A stretch of 64,000 nt of DNA from Paracoccus onubensis (lineage in GTDB: Bacteria > Pseudomonadota > Alphaproteobacteria > Rhodobacterales > Rhodobacteraceae): positions 124,001 through 188,000 of the forward strand of contig NZ_QZCG01000010.1 in NCBI RefSeq assembly GCF_003591515.1, given 5' to 3'. The translations under genes were made by a program, and so were the position numbers. The notes beneath the pieces were generated by a model. The model had not been told where the DNA came from and made no database searches. It worked only from the letters and a program-made list of their open reading frames with translations. Positions 29,075 to 37,486 of this stretch are shown one piece after another; positions within the stretch are counted from its first letter, which is position 1, and each line of letters starts with the position of its first letter.

Positions 29075-30250
29075 ATGGAACCGATCAACCCGCATCTCCG
29101 CGCGACATTCGCACCACCGGTCATGCAGGCGCGCCGCTGGCTGACGGGTGTTACCTTTCCTGCGAACCGCCCGCTGATCAATGTAAGTCAGGCTGCCCCG
29201 GTAGAGCCTCCGCCCAAGGGTCTGCGCGCGGCGATTGCCGATGCCGCATTGAATGAGACAGCAGCGCATCTTTACGGGCCGGTCTTGGGCAATCCCGAAT
29301 TGCGGGATGCGATAGCGATGGAATTTTCACGCAGCTATGGCGGCGCGGTCAGGACTGGTCAGGTGGCGATTACGCAGGGTTGCAATCAGGCGTTCTGCGC
29401 TGCGATCAATTCGCTGGCGCGAACCGGGGACGAGGTGATCCTGCCGGTGCCGTGGTACTTCAACCACAAGATGTGGCTGGACATGCAGGGAATCAGCGTG
29501 CGCCCGTTATCCTGCGAGCCGGATATGCTGCCTGATCCTGCCGCCGCGGAAAGGCTGATCGGCCCGAAGAGCCGGGCCATCGTTCTGGTGACACCGAATA
29601 ATCCATCGGGCGCGGAATATCCGGCCACGCTGGTCGGGAAGTTTTACGAACTTGCGAAACGGCACGGGCTGGCCCTGATTCTGGACGAAACCTATCGCGA
29701 TTTCGACAGCCGCAGCGGCGCACCTCATGACCTGCTGACCCGGCCCGGATGGGACGAGACGGTGATCCAACTCTATTCTTTTTCCAAGGCTTATCGACTG
29801 ACCGGGCATCGCGTGGGCGCCGTGATCACCTCGGCGGAACGCTTGAACGAGATCGAGAAGTTTCTGGATACGGTTGCAATCTCAACCTCGCAGCTAGGCC
29901 AGATCGGTGCATTATGGGGAATGCGAAATCTTGGAGATTGGCTGGCGCAGGAGCGGATCGAGATCCTTGATCGCAGAAATGCAACCAAGCAGGCGATCCT
30001 TGGCTTGCACGGCTGGAAGTTGAAATCCGCGGGGGCGTATTTTGCCTGGGTCGAACATCCCTATGCGGAATCTTCGGCTGATCTGGCGCCGCGCATGGTG
30101 GCCGAACTTGGCGTTCTGGCATTACCGGGAACGATGTTCATGCCGGAAGCGGACCCCCTTGGCGCACGGCATTTTCGTCTTGCCTTCGCCAATATCGGCG
30201 GGGCCGGAATAGCCGAGCTTGCAGCAAGGCTTGAAAACTTCACCCCCTGA
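29075..30250 (+). CDS. Class I/II aminotransferase (PLP-dependent)
   Basis: 391 residues. Fold type I enzyme: LYGPVLGNPELRDAIAMEFS, ITQGCNQAFCAAINSLA, LVTPNNPSGAEYPATL, LDETYRDFD, and the Schiff-base lysine in LYSFSKAYRLTGHRVG, ending with the Arg-containing GARHFRLAFANIG. Substrate not determined; similar to aspartate/tyrosine-type aminotransferases. The reading frame is open far upstream over the preceding gene, but ATG 29075 directly after that gene's stop gives a normal family N-terminus. Confidence 0.9.
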   Translation: MEPINPHLRATFAPPVMQARRWLTGVTFPANRPLINVSQAAPVEPPPKGLRAAIADAALNETAAHLYGPVLGNPELRDAIAMEFSRSYGGAVRTGQVAITQGCNQAFCAAINSLARTGDEVILPVPWYFNHKMWLDMQGISVRPLSCEPDMLPDPAAAERLIGPKSRAIVLVTPNNPSGAEYPATLVGKFYELAKRHGLALILDETYRDFDSRSGAPHDLLTRPGWDETVIQLYSFSKAYRLTGHRVGAVITSAERLNEIEKFLDTVAISTSQLGQIGALWGMRNLGDWLAQERIEILDRRNATKQAILGLHGWKLKSAGAYFAWVEHPYAESSADLAPRMVAELGVLALPGTMFMPEADPLGARHFRLAFANIGGAGIAELAARLENFTP

Positions 30251-30316
30251 AGGCTTGTGGCCGGGGCATGCGCGTCATAAAGACGGCATGATACGACCTA
30301 CAGGGAAAGCTGCCGC

Positions 30317-32275
30317 ATGACGAACCTGCGCACCAAGGGAAAATCGACCATCGTCTGGATTCTGATGGGCCTTCTGATTCTCGGATTGGGCGGTTTCGGC
30401 GTCACCAGCTTTACCAGCGGCTCGAGCGATATCGGCTCGGTCGGAAAAACCAAGGTCGATGGGGAAGACTATGCACGCGCGATGCGTTCGGAACTGAACA
30501 GCTATTCGCAACAGGCCGGAGAGCGGCTGACCATGGAGCAGGCGCAGGCGATGGGTTTGCAGCAATCCGTCCAATCGCAATTATTCACCGCCGCCGCGTT
30601 ACAGGAAGAGGCGCGCCGCATCGGTGTTTCGGTCGGGGATCAGCGTGTCGTGCAAAGCATCAGCGATGCTCCGGCCTTTCAGGGGCCGAATGGCAGTTTC
30701 GATCGCACCGCCTATTCACAGATCCTTGCCCGCGAAGGTCTGACCGAACCCGAGTTCGAACAGAAAATCCGCGAGGACGAGGCGCGAATGCTGCTTCACC
30801 GCGCCGTCAGCGCTGGTGTTGCCTCGCCCGCCACCATGGTCGAGCAGACCGTGGAATGGCTTTTGCAGACCCGGGATATCAGTTGGTACGAAATCACCGA
30901 GGCGGAACTGACCATGCCTGTTTCCGAACCGGATGAAGAAACCTTGAAAGCATGGCACAGTGCAAATGCCGAACGGTTTACCGCGCCGGAAAAGCGCAAG
31001 CTCAGCTATGTCTGGCTGACGCCGGAAATGCTGGTGGACGAGGTCGATCTGGACGAACAGGCGCTGCGTGACGCTTATGAGGAACGGATCAATCAATATC
31101 GCCAGCCCGAGCGCAGGATGGTTGGACGACTTGTTTTTCCATCGGCGGAAGATGCGCAATCCGCCAAGGACAGGCTGGATGCCGGCGAATTGTCCTTTGA
31201 CGATCTGGTCGCGGAACGTGGTCTGACACTGGAGGATATCGATCTGGGTGAAGTGACCCGAAACGATATGGGGCAGGCGGGTGATGCGGTTTTTGCAATG
31301 GAGCAACCCGGTGTGATCGGCCCACTTCAGACGGATCTGGGAGCGGCGCTGTTTTCGATGAACGGAATTTTGGAAGCGGTCGATGTTTCCTTCGAGGAGG
31401 CGAAAGAGGAACTGGGCAGCGAAGCGGCCGTGGATCGTGCCGCGCGCATGATCGAGAGCCAGATGAGTGAATACGAGGATATGCTTGCCAGCGGCGCAAC
31501 ATTGGAAGATGTCGCCGAGGAAACGCCGATGGAGTTCGGAACGCTGGATTGGTCCTCTGACATGGAACCGGAAGAACAAAGCATCGCGGGCTATAATTCT
31601 TTCCGGGACATCGCCGAAGCAATCGGCGAGGACGAGTTTCCCGCAATTGAACGGCTGGAGGATGGAGGCATCTTCGCGCTGCGTCTGGACGAGATTACAC
31701 CGCCGACATTGATCCCATTCGAGGAAATCCGCGACCGGGTCGCCGAGGATTGGCGGCGCGAGGAACTCAAGCGTTTGTTGCTGGCGCGTGCGGAGGAAGT
31801 TCGCCTTGGGGCCGTCGCACTGAACAATATCGTTGATCGGAACGCGGAAAATGGGGACGATATCCCTGCGGCAGAAACCCCTGCGGATGAACCCGCATCA
31901 CCAGAGCAGGCCGAACCAGAGATCGAGCCGGTGGGTACGCCTTTGGATTGGACATCGCAAACCGGGCTGACGCGTGATGGCTGGATCGAGGGATTGCCAC
32001 ATGAGATCGTTTCCCAGGCATTCAGCATTGCCAAGCCCGGCGATATCGAGATTGCTGATGCGGGCGGCAGGGTGTTCCTGTTCCGGCTGGACGAGATAGG
32101 TGCGGCAGATCAGAAAAGTGAAGAGGCAACGCGCATCGCGGAATCGGTAAAGCAGCGTATTTCCCAATCGTTGCAGAACGATATTTTCAGTTATTATACC
32201 CAAGCCGTACAAAGAAATGCCGGGATCAGCGTGAATCAAGCGGCGATCGATGCCATCAACGCGCAGGTTCAGTGA
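30317..32275 (+). CDS. Periplasmic folding chaperone, SurA/PpiD-like peptidylprolyl isomerase
   Basis: 652 residues. N-terminal membrane anchor IVWILMGLLILGLGGFGVTSF, then a SurA_N-like chaperone domain (QAQAMGLQQSVQSQLFTAAA, NGSFDRTAYSQILAREGLTE), and a parvulin-like region around residues 260-370 (VEYRQPERRMVGRLVF-like, TDLGAALFSMNGI). Assists folding of outer-membrane and exported proteins. It lies directly upstream of trpE (TGATG overlap), an arrangement common in Rhodobacterales; a mechanistic link to tryptophan synthesis is not known. Confidence 0.9.
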   Translation: MTNLRTKGKSTIVWILMGLLILGLGGFGVTSFTSGSSDIGSVGKTKVDGEDYARAMRSELNSYSQQAGERLTMEQAQAMGLQQSVQSQLFTAAALQEEARRIGVSVGDQRVVQSISDAPAFQGPNGSFDRTAYSQILAREGLTEPEFEQKIREDEARMLLHRAVSAGVASPATMVEQTVEWLLQTRDISWYEITEAELTMPVSEPDEETLKAWHSANAERFTAPEKRKLSYVWLTPEMLVDEVDLDEQALRDAYEERINQYRQPERRMVGRLVFPSAEDAQSAKDRLDAGELSFDDLVAERGLTLEDIDLGEVTRNDMGQAGDAVFAMEQPGVIGPLQTDLGAALFSMNGILEAVDVSFEEAKEELGSEAAVDRAARMIESQMSEYEDMLASGATLEDVAEETPMEFGTLDWSSDMEPEEQSIAGYNSFRDIAEAIGEDEFPAIERLEDGGIFALRLDEITPPTLIPFEEIRDRVAEDWRREELKRLLLARAEEVRLGAVALNNIVDRNAENGDDIPAAETPADEPASPEQAEPEIEPVGTPLDWTSQTGLTRDGWIEGLPHEIVSQAFSIAKPGDIEIADAGGRVFLFRLDEIGAADQKSEEATRIAESVKQRISQSLQNDIFSYYTQAVQRNAGISVNQAAIDAINAQVQ

Positions 32276-33780
32276 TGGATATGGCCCCCGATTTTGCGGA
32301 GTTTGAAGCCGGCTGGGCCAATGGGCGTAACCAGCTTGTCACGATCCGCCTCGCGGCAGATCTGGATACCCCGGTCAGCCTGATGCTGAAACTCGCCGAA
32401 GCCGCACCAATGAGCTTCATGCTTGAATCCGTGACCGGAGGCGAGGTTCGCGGGCGTTACTCGATCGTCGGCATGAAGCCGGATTTGATCTGGGAATGTC
32501 GCAACGGTCAGGCGCGGATCAATCGGCAGGCGCGTTTCTCGGACGAATATCTGCCCGATAATCGGCCTGCGCTGGACAGTCTGCGCGCCTTGATCGCGGA
32601 AAGCCGGTTGGAGCATATGCCCGAAGGGGTGCCCGCGGCAGCGGCGGGGCTGTTCGGCTATCTTGGTTACGACATGATCCGGCTGGTCGAGCATCTGCCA
32701 GATGTGAATCCCGATCCGCTGGATTTGCCCGATGCGATGCTGATGCGTCCCTCGGTGGTGGCAGTTCTGGATGGGGTCAAAGGCGAGGTCACTCTTTGCG
32801 CCCCGGCATGGCATGTTCCCGGTGAAAATGCACGCGCCGCTTATGCCCGTGCCGCCGAGCGGGTGATGGATGCGCTGCGCGCGCTTGACCGCCAACCTTC
32901 CGAGCCGCGCGCTTTGGGCCATGACGCCGAGATCGGCGAGCCGGTTTCCAATTTTGCCAAGCCCGATTATCTGGCGGCGGTAGAACGGGCGCGGGAATAT
33001 ATCCGCGCTGGCGATATCTTTCAGGTCGTTCCGTCGCAGCGCTGGCGGATGGATTTTCCCTTGCCGCCTTTTGCCTTGTACCGCAGCCTGCGGCGCACCA
33101 ACCCGTCGCCCTTCATGTTCTTTTTGAACATGGGCGGTTTCCAGATCATCGGGGCGAGTCCGGAAATCCTTGTCCGTCTGCGCGACGGCGAGGTAACGAT
33201 CCGCCCGATCGCCGGAACCCGTCCGCGCGGCGCGGATGAAACCGAGGATCGCGCGCTCGAAGCCGATTTGCTTAGCGATCAGAAGGAATTGGCAGAACAT
33301 CTGATGCTGCTGGATCTGGGACGCAACGATGTCGGCCGGGTGGCCAGAACGGGAACGGTGCGCCCGACAGAGCAATTCGTGATCGAACGCTACAGCCATG
33401 TGATGCATATCGTCTCGAATGTCGTGGGTGAATTGCGTGACGGCGAGGATGCCCTGTCTGCTTTGCTGGCAGGGCTACCGGCGGGGACCGTATCAGGGGC
33501 GCCCAAGGTTCGCGCGATGGAGATCATCGATGAGCTGGAGCCCGAGAAACGGGGCGTCTATGGCGGTTCGGTCGGTTATTTTGCGGGGAATGGCGAAATG
33601 GATATGTGCATTGCGCTGCGGACTGGCCTGGTCAAAGACGGTGCATTGTATATTCAGGCAGGTGGTGGTGTCGTTTATGATAGCGACCCCGAAGCCGAAT
33701 TCCAGGAAACGGTCAACAAAAGCAAAGCATTGCAACGTGCCGCCGAAGGTGCGGCGCGTTTCGTTCGGGGGAATACCTGA
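32275..33780 (+). CDS. trpE: Anthranilate synthase component I
   Basis: 501 residues. Makes anthranilate from chorismate and ammonia. The feedback element near residue 45 reads MLESVTGGEVRGRYSIVG (LLES-like), and the catalytic core has the usual DIFQVVPSQRW, NPSPFMFFLNMG, RPIAGTRPRGAD, LLDLGRNDVGRV, GAPKVRAMEII and YGGSVGYFAGNGEMD. ATG 32275 overlaps the ppiD-like stop; GTG 32272 is in frame. trpG is encoded elsewhere (27566-28156, opposite strand). Confidence 0.97.
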   Translation: MDMAPDFAEFEAGWANGRNQLVTIRLAADLDTPVSLMLKLAEAAPMSFMLESVTGGEVRGRYSIVGMKPDLIWECRNGQARINRQARFSDEYLPDNRPALDSLRALIAESRLEHMPEGVPAAAAGLFGYLGYDMIRLVEHLPDVNPDPLDLPDAMLMRPSVVAVLDGVKGEVTLCAPAWHVPGENARAAYARAAERVMDALRALDRQPSEPRALGHDAEIGEPVSNFAKPDYLAAVERAREYIRAGDIFQVVPSQRWRMDFPLPPFALYRSLRRTNPSPFMFFLNMGGFQIIGASPEILVRLRDGEVTIRPIAGTRPRGADETEDRALEADLLSDQKELAEHLMLLDLGRNDVGRVARTGTVRPTEQFVIERYSHVMHIVSNVVGELRDGEDALSALLAGLPAGTVSGAPKVRAMEIIDELEPEKRGVYGGSVGYFAGNGEMDMCIALRTGLVKDGALYIQAGGGVVYDSDPEAEFQETVNKSKALQRAAEGAARFVRGNT

Positions 33781-33867
33781 GCTGGCCTCGGCAAGCGTGG
33801 TTAATTCATGGGTTACCTGATCTTGCAGGCGAGAAATTACAGATAAATATCTATAATTTATATGCAA

Positions 33868-33891
33868 AAGGCGGCCCATATGGGCCGCCTT
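33868..33891. terminator. Bidirectional terminator after trpE / PRC-barrel gene
   Basis: AAGGCGGCCC-atat-GGGCCGCCTT, a perfect 10-bp stem with 4-nt loop between converging genes. On the plus strand it is preceded by A-tract and followed by TCCGTCTGCTT. Confidence 0.85.
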
Positions 33892-33916
33892 CCGTCTGCT
33901 TGATGTGCGATTTCCG

Positions 33917-34762
33917 TCAGTTGGTCGCCGGAGTTTCGCCTTCGGCAGGTGCCGCGTCATCCGTGGGCTCGGTTTCGGGCATGGCGGAGTCGCTCTCCAT
34001 GTCGTCGGCGGGCGCCGCGGCGTCATCGGCAGGTTCCTCCATCGCGCCGTCATCCGGGGCAGCAGCGTCATCCGGCGCGGTGGCATTATCCGCCGGTGCG
34101 TCGGTAGCCGCATCGTCGGCGGGTGCCTCCATCGTCGTGTCATCCGCAGGTGCATCCATAGTGTCGCCTGCTGCCGGATCTGCTGCGGGTTCCTCGGAAA
34201 CTGCGCCCGGATCCGCCGGTGCCGCTGCGGGATCTGCCGCAGGATCAGCTGCCGGATCTCCGGCCATGCCGCCCTCGGCGCCTGCATCCGGTGCAGGGGC
34301 CTGCTCGCGGAACACATAGGCCGGCGCGACATTGGCTTCTTCCTTGGTCAGATCACTGGTGATCTCTCGCGCATCGGCATTTATCGTAAGCTGTTCCCAC
34401 GGAACGGCGATCTGCTTTTGGCCGATCCCAAGAAAGCCCCCAACCCCGATGATTGCGGCGATCATCTGACCGGATTCACCATCGACAATCAGGTCGTTGA
34501 TGCTGCCGATATCTGACCCGTCCGGCGAGGTCACCGTGGCATCCGTAACCCAATCCAGACGCAACTCGTTAGAAGCTTGTTCCTGCACCACCTTGCCGCT
34601 TTCGGCGACTTCAGCCTTGAGAGCCTCTTCTTCAGCCGCGGCGGCTTCAGCTTCAGCGGCGGCGGCATCGGCGCCGGGATCGGCGGGTGCCGTGTCCTGG
34701 GCGAAGGCCGGAGTCAAAGCCAGGGGCAGTATGATTGCGGTCGTCATAAGAAACTTTTGCAC
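33917..34762 (-). CDS. Exported PRC-barrel domain protein with Ala/Asp/Pro-rich C-terminal tail
   Basis: 281 residues from GTG 34760-34762, which has GGAG 7 nt upstream. Signal peptide TAIILPLALTPAFA-Q. An Ala/Glu-rich helix (about 20-60) is followed by a PRC-barrel (about 65-140: WVTDATVTSPDGSDIGSIND, GVGGFLGIGQKQIAVPWEQL), then about 120 residues dominated by Ala, Asp, Pro and Thr. PRC-barrel proteins in related genomes are envelope or stress proteins without assigned activity. The frame is open 22 codons further upstream without a signal peptide. Confidence 0.8.
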   Translation of the reverse strand: MQKFLMTTAIILPLALTPAFAQDTAPADPGADAAAAEAEAAAAEEEALKAEVAESGKVVQEQASNELRLDWVTDATVTSPDGSDIGSINDLIVDGESGQMIAAIIGVGGFLGIGQKQIAVPWEQLTINADAREITSDLTKEEANVAPAYVFREQAPAPDAGAEGGMAGDPAADPAADPAAAPADPGAVSEEPAADPAAGDTMDAPADDTTMEAPADDAATDAPADNATAPDDAAAPDDGAMEEPADDAAAPADDMESDSAMPETEPTDDAAPAEGETPATN

Positions 34763-35024
34763 GTCATTTCTCCTTTCTACCCAACGCGTTGCGCCATAAC
34801 ATTCGGGCGGCGCGTTTCGAGAAACCAATGATCTGTGCCCGGTTACAGTTCCGGTTTGCGCGACCTGTCGGCAATAATCCGCTTATTTTTGAAGTGAGAG
34901 ATTTCGACTGAAAAAATGAAAGAATAAATTACTTTTTTATTTACAACTTGTTACAGAAGCTATTTCGCGATGCGCCGCGGCAGGCCAACTGCAGGCTGCA
35001 GTCAGTTAGCCCGCCATTCCGGTT
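34763..35024. other. AT-rich intergenic region
   Basis: 262 bp with no gene. About 34890-34960 is much more AT-rich than the rest of the window. ACTGCAG-g-CTGCAGT (34988-35002) is a compact palindrome just downstream of gpt on the minus strand. The region probably holds the promoter of the PRC-barrel gene; no consensus boxes can be assigned firmly. Confidence 0.45.
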
Positions 35025-35510
35025 TCAGTCCTCACCGCGATAGGGTTGCACATATTGCAGCGCCATATCCCAGGGAAAGAAGATCCAGGTGTCCTGACTG
35101 ACCTCGGTTACATAGGTCTGCACAACGCCTTTGCCCTTGGGCTTGGCGTATACCGTGCCGAAATGCGCCTTTGGATACATCTCGCGGACAAGTTCCAGCG
35201 TGCGGCCGGAATCGACCAGATCGTCGATGACCAATATGCCGTCGCCATCGCCCATCAGCTCTTTGTCGGGATGTTTCAGGACCTGAATCCCGCCCTGCTC
35301 CTGCCTGAGATAAGATTTGACGCTAATGGTGTCGATGGTGCGGATATCCAGTTCCCGCGCCACGATCATGGCCGGAACCAGCCCGCCACGGGTCACAGCC
35401 ACAACGGCGCGCCAATCCGTTCCGTCAAGCCGCCAGGCAAGGGCGCGTGCGTCGCGGTGCAACTGATCCCAACTCACGTGGAAACCCTTTTCGTGGGGCA
35501 AACGGTCCAT
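35025..35510 (-). CDS. gpt: Xanthine phosphoribosyltransferase
   Basis: 161 residues. Purine salvage from xanthine/guanine with PRPP. The PRPP motif [17 protein letters not shown] is intact, with [19 protein letters not shown] near the N-terminus and [11 protein letters not shown] at the end, as in the alphaproteobacterial Gpt group. Divergent from the methyltransferase gene, with a TATAAT box at 35585-35590 between them. Confidence 0.93.
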   Translation of the reverse strand: MDRLPHEKGFHVSWDQLHRDARALAWRLDGTDWRAVVAVTRGGLVPAMIVARELDIRTIDTISVKSYLRQEQGGIQVLKHPDKELMGDGDGILVIDDLVDSGRTLELVREMYPKAHFGTVYAKPKGKGVVQTYVTEVSQDTWIFFPWDMALQYVQPYRGED

Positions 35511-35693
35511 TCTTGTTCTCCTTGATTGTCGCCGGTTCCGGTCTGTGCATCTTTACGGGTTCCGGATAAACCGGATTCGTACCGTATAATATCCTTGCGA
35601 CGTGAAAGGCAAAGCTATCTGCCATATGGCACCCGGGCCGTCTTGTGCGCATCGCGGCATCGTGCCAGACCGTCTACGAAAGGATGTTATGCC

Positions 35694-36890
35694 ATGAGCG
35701 AATTGCCCGTCCTCCGCCTGCGCCCGAAATCGAAGCCGCAGGCGATCCGTCACGGTTTTCCCTGGGTCTTCGCCGATGAGGCGGTGCTGGACCGGCGTAC
35801 GCGGAACCTGGAGCCGGGCGGCTTTGCCGTGCTGGAGGATGCCGAGCGGCGGCCAATGGCGTTGGTAACAGTGAATCCGCATTCGAAAATCGTGGCGCGG
35901 GTTATGGATGCCGATCCTGCCGCGCAGATCGATGGAGATTGGTTGCGGGCGCGCCTGCGCCGGGCATTGCAGATGCGGGAACGGCTTTACGACGCCCCGT
36001 TCTACCGGCTGATCCATGCCGAGGCTGACGGGCTTCCCGGGTTGATCGTGGATAGATTCGGGGATGCGGCCGTCATGCAGCCCAATGCGGCATGGGCGGA
36101 TAGGATGGCGACGGATTTGGCCGATGCCATCGCTGATATTGCAGGCGTTACCTCGGTGATCCTGAACGGGCAGGGGCGGGCCCGGACACTGGAAGGGCTG
36201 GAAGAGCGGATGGAGATTTTACTGGGTATGGCCCCCGACGCTCCTGTTCCGGTCAGGATGAACGGCGCGACTTATCTGGCGGACCTGATGGGCGGCCAGA
36301 AGACCGGATTATTTTATGATCAGCGTCCGAACCAGGCCTTTGCGCAGAAACTGGCGCAGGGCGCAGAAGTACTGGACGTGTTCAGTCATGTCGGCGGATT
36401 TGGACTGGCGGCTTTGGCTGCGGGCGCGGCGCGGGCCACTTGTATCGATGGCAGCGCGACGGCATTGGAACTGGCCGTGGGCGGCGCCGGGCTGATGGAT
36501 ATGGGTGACCGGTTGGAGATCATGCAATCGGATGCTTTCAAAGCCATGGAACAGATGGCCGAAGAGGGACGCCGCTTCGATCTGGTGGTCTGCGATCCCC
36601 CGGCATTCGCACCCTCGAAATCGGCGTTGGACGCCGGGCTGCGGGCCTATGAGCGGGTAGCGAAGCTGGCCGCGCCTTTGGTGGCCCCGGGTGGTTATCT
36701 GGTTCTGTGCAGTTGCAGCCATGCTGCCGATCTGACCCAGTTCCGTAATGTCAGTGCCCGGGGTATCGGCCGTGGCGGGCGGCGCGCCGTGTTGATCCAT
36801 GCCGGGCAAGCGGGACCCGATCACCCGATTTTGCCGCAATTGGCCGAGACCGGTTACCTGAAGGCGCTGTTTTTCCGGCTGGACGGATGA
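35694..36890 (+). CDS. Class I SAM-dependent rRNA methyltransferase (RlmI-like, RSP_2647 family)
   Basis: 398 residues. N-terminal PUA-like RNA-binding part (HGFPWVFADEAV, LEPGGFAVLED), then a Rossmann methyltransferase: GLFYDQRPNQAF, VLDVFSHVGGFGLAALAAGA (SAM binding), and VVCDPPAFAPSKSAL (the catalytic PP motif). RlmI modifies C1962 of 23S rRNA with a C5-methyl; RSP_2647-type proteins of Rhodobacter are related, so the exact target is inferred only. AAAGGA lies 9 nt before ATG 35694. ATGA overlap with the PIN gene. Confidence 0.88.
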   Translation: MSELPVLRLRPKSKPQAIRHGFPWVFADEAVLDRRTRNLEPGGFAVLEDAERRPMALVTVNPHSKIVARVMDADPAAQIDGDWLRARLRRALQMRERLYDAPFYRLIHAEADGLPGLIVDRFGDAAVMQPNAAWADRMATDLADAIADIAGVTSVILNGQGRARTLEGLEERMEILLGMAPDAPVPVRMNGATYLADLMGGQKTGLFYDQRPNQAFAQKLAQGAEVLDVFSHVGGFGLAALAAGAARATCIDGSATALELAVGGAGLMDMGDRLEIMQSDAFKAMEQMAEEGRRFDLVVCDPPAFAPSKSALDAGLRAYERVAKLAAPLVAPGGYLVLCSCSHAADLTQFRNVSARGIGRGGRRAVLIHAGQAGPDHPILPQLAETGYLKALFFRLDG

Positions 36891-37426
36891 AAGCCGTTCT
36901 GGACGCGAATGTCCTGTTCCCGACGATTCTGCGCGAGATCCTGATCGATCTTGGCGGGCTGGACCTGTATCAGCCGCTATGGTCCGAACGGATACTTGCG
37001 GAATGGCGGCATGCGGCTGCCCGGCTGGGTGCCGAGCAAGAACAGATCGCCGGGGCCGAGATCGCATTGCTGCAATTCCGTTTTCCTGAATCCGCGATGC
37101 CGGATGACGGGAGCCGCGTCATTGATCTCGACCTGCCCGATCCCGCCGATCGGCATGTGATCGAGGCCGCGCTGGCAGGCGGGGCGTCCCTGATCGTGAC
37201 GGCCAATCTGCGGGATTTTCCCCGCAGAATGATGGAACGGCTTGACTTACGGGCGATTCACCCCGACGCGTTCCTGCTGGATCTGCATAGCGCCGATCCA
37301 GCCGCGGTTGCCTTGACCGTTCAGTCCGTGCGCGACAAGGCCGCAAAAATGGGTGGAGATATGACGATTGCAGAAATGCTTAAACGCAGCCGTTTACCGC
37401 GATTGAGTCGCGCTCTGAAAGGTTGA
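36887..37426 (+). CDS. PIN domain protein (RSP_2648 family)
   Basis: 179 residues. PIN-fold nuclease: VLDANVLFPTILREIL (first acidic residue Asp6), SERILAEWRHA, DPADRHVIEAALAGGA and VTANLRDFP (further acidic cluster). PIN proteins cut RNA, often as toxins, but this one has no antitoxin gene beside it and is paired with an RNA methyltransferase through ATGA overlap, a conserved pair in Rhodobacterales. An RNA maturation role is more likely than a toxin role; this is inference. Confidence 0.85.
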   Translation: MKAVLDANVLFPTILREILIDLGGLDLYQPLWSERILAEWRHAAARLGAEQEQIAGAEIALLQFRFPESAMPDDGSRVIDLDLPDPADRHVIEAALAGGASLIVTANLRDFPRRMMERLDLRAIHPDAFLLDLHSADPAAVALTVQSVRDKAAKMGGDMTIAEMLKRSRLPRLSRALKG

Positions 37427-37451
37427 AAAACATTGCTGTTATCGCTAACAA
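37423..37451 (+). promoter_or_regulatory. zwf promoter with overlapping CceR-like operator
   Basis: -35 TTGAAA (37423-37428), 17-nt spacer, -10 TAACAA (37446-37451). The palindrome TGTTATCGCTAACA (37437-37450) covers the end of the spacer and the -10. A repressor bound here should block transcription of zwf-pgl-pgi. The same motif, 13 of 14 bases, lies upstream of the aldolase promoter. The likely factor is CceR or a close LacI-family relative, by known motif type. Confidence 0.6.
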
Positions 37452-37486
37452 GAGATATGGCATCTGCCGGTGACAAGGAGGATAGC

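Noticed and set aside
32269..33408. 379-codon open frame on the minus strand
   Set aside because: Antisense to trpE, which has all its motifs.
36887..37426. Toxin-antitoxin system for the PIN gene
   Set aside because: No small antitoxin gene lies upstream or downstream; the partner is an RNA methyltransferase with a start-stop overlap.
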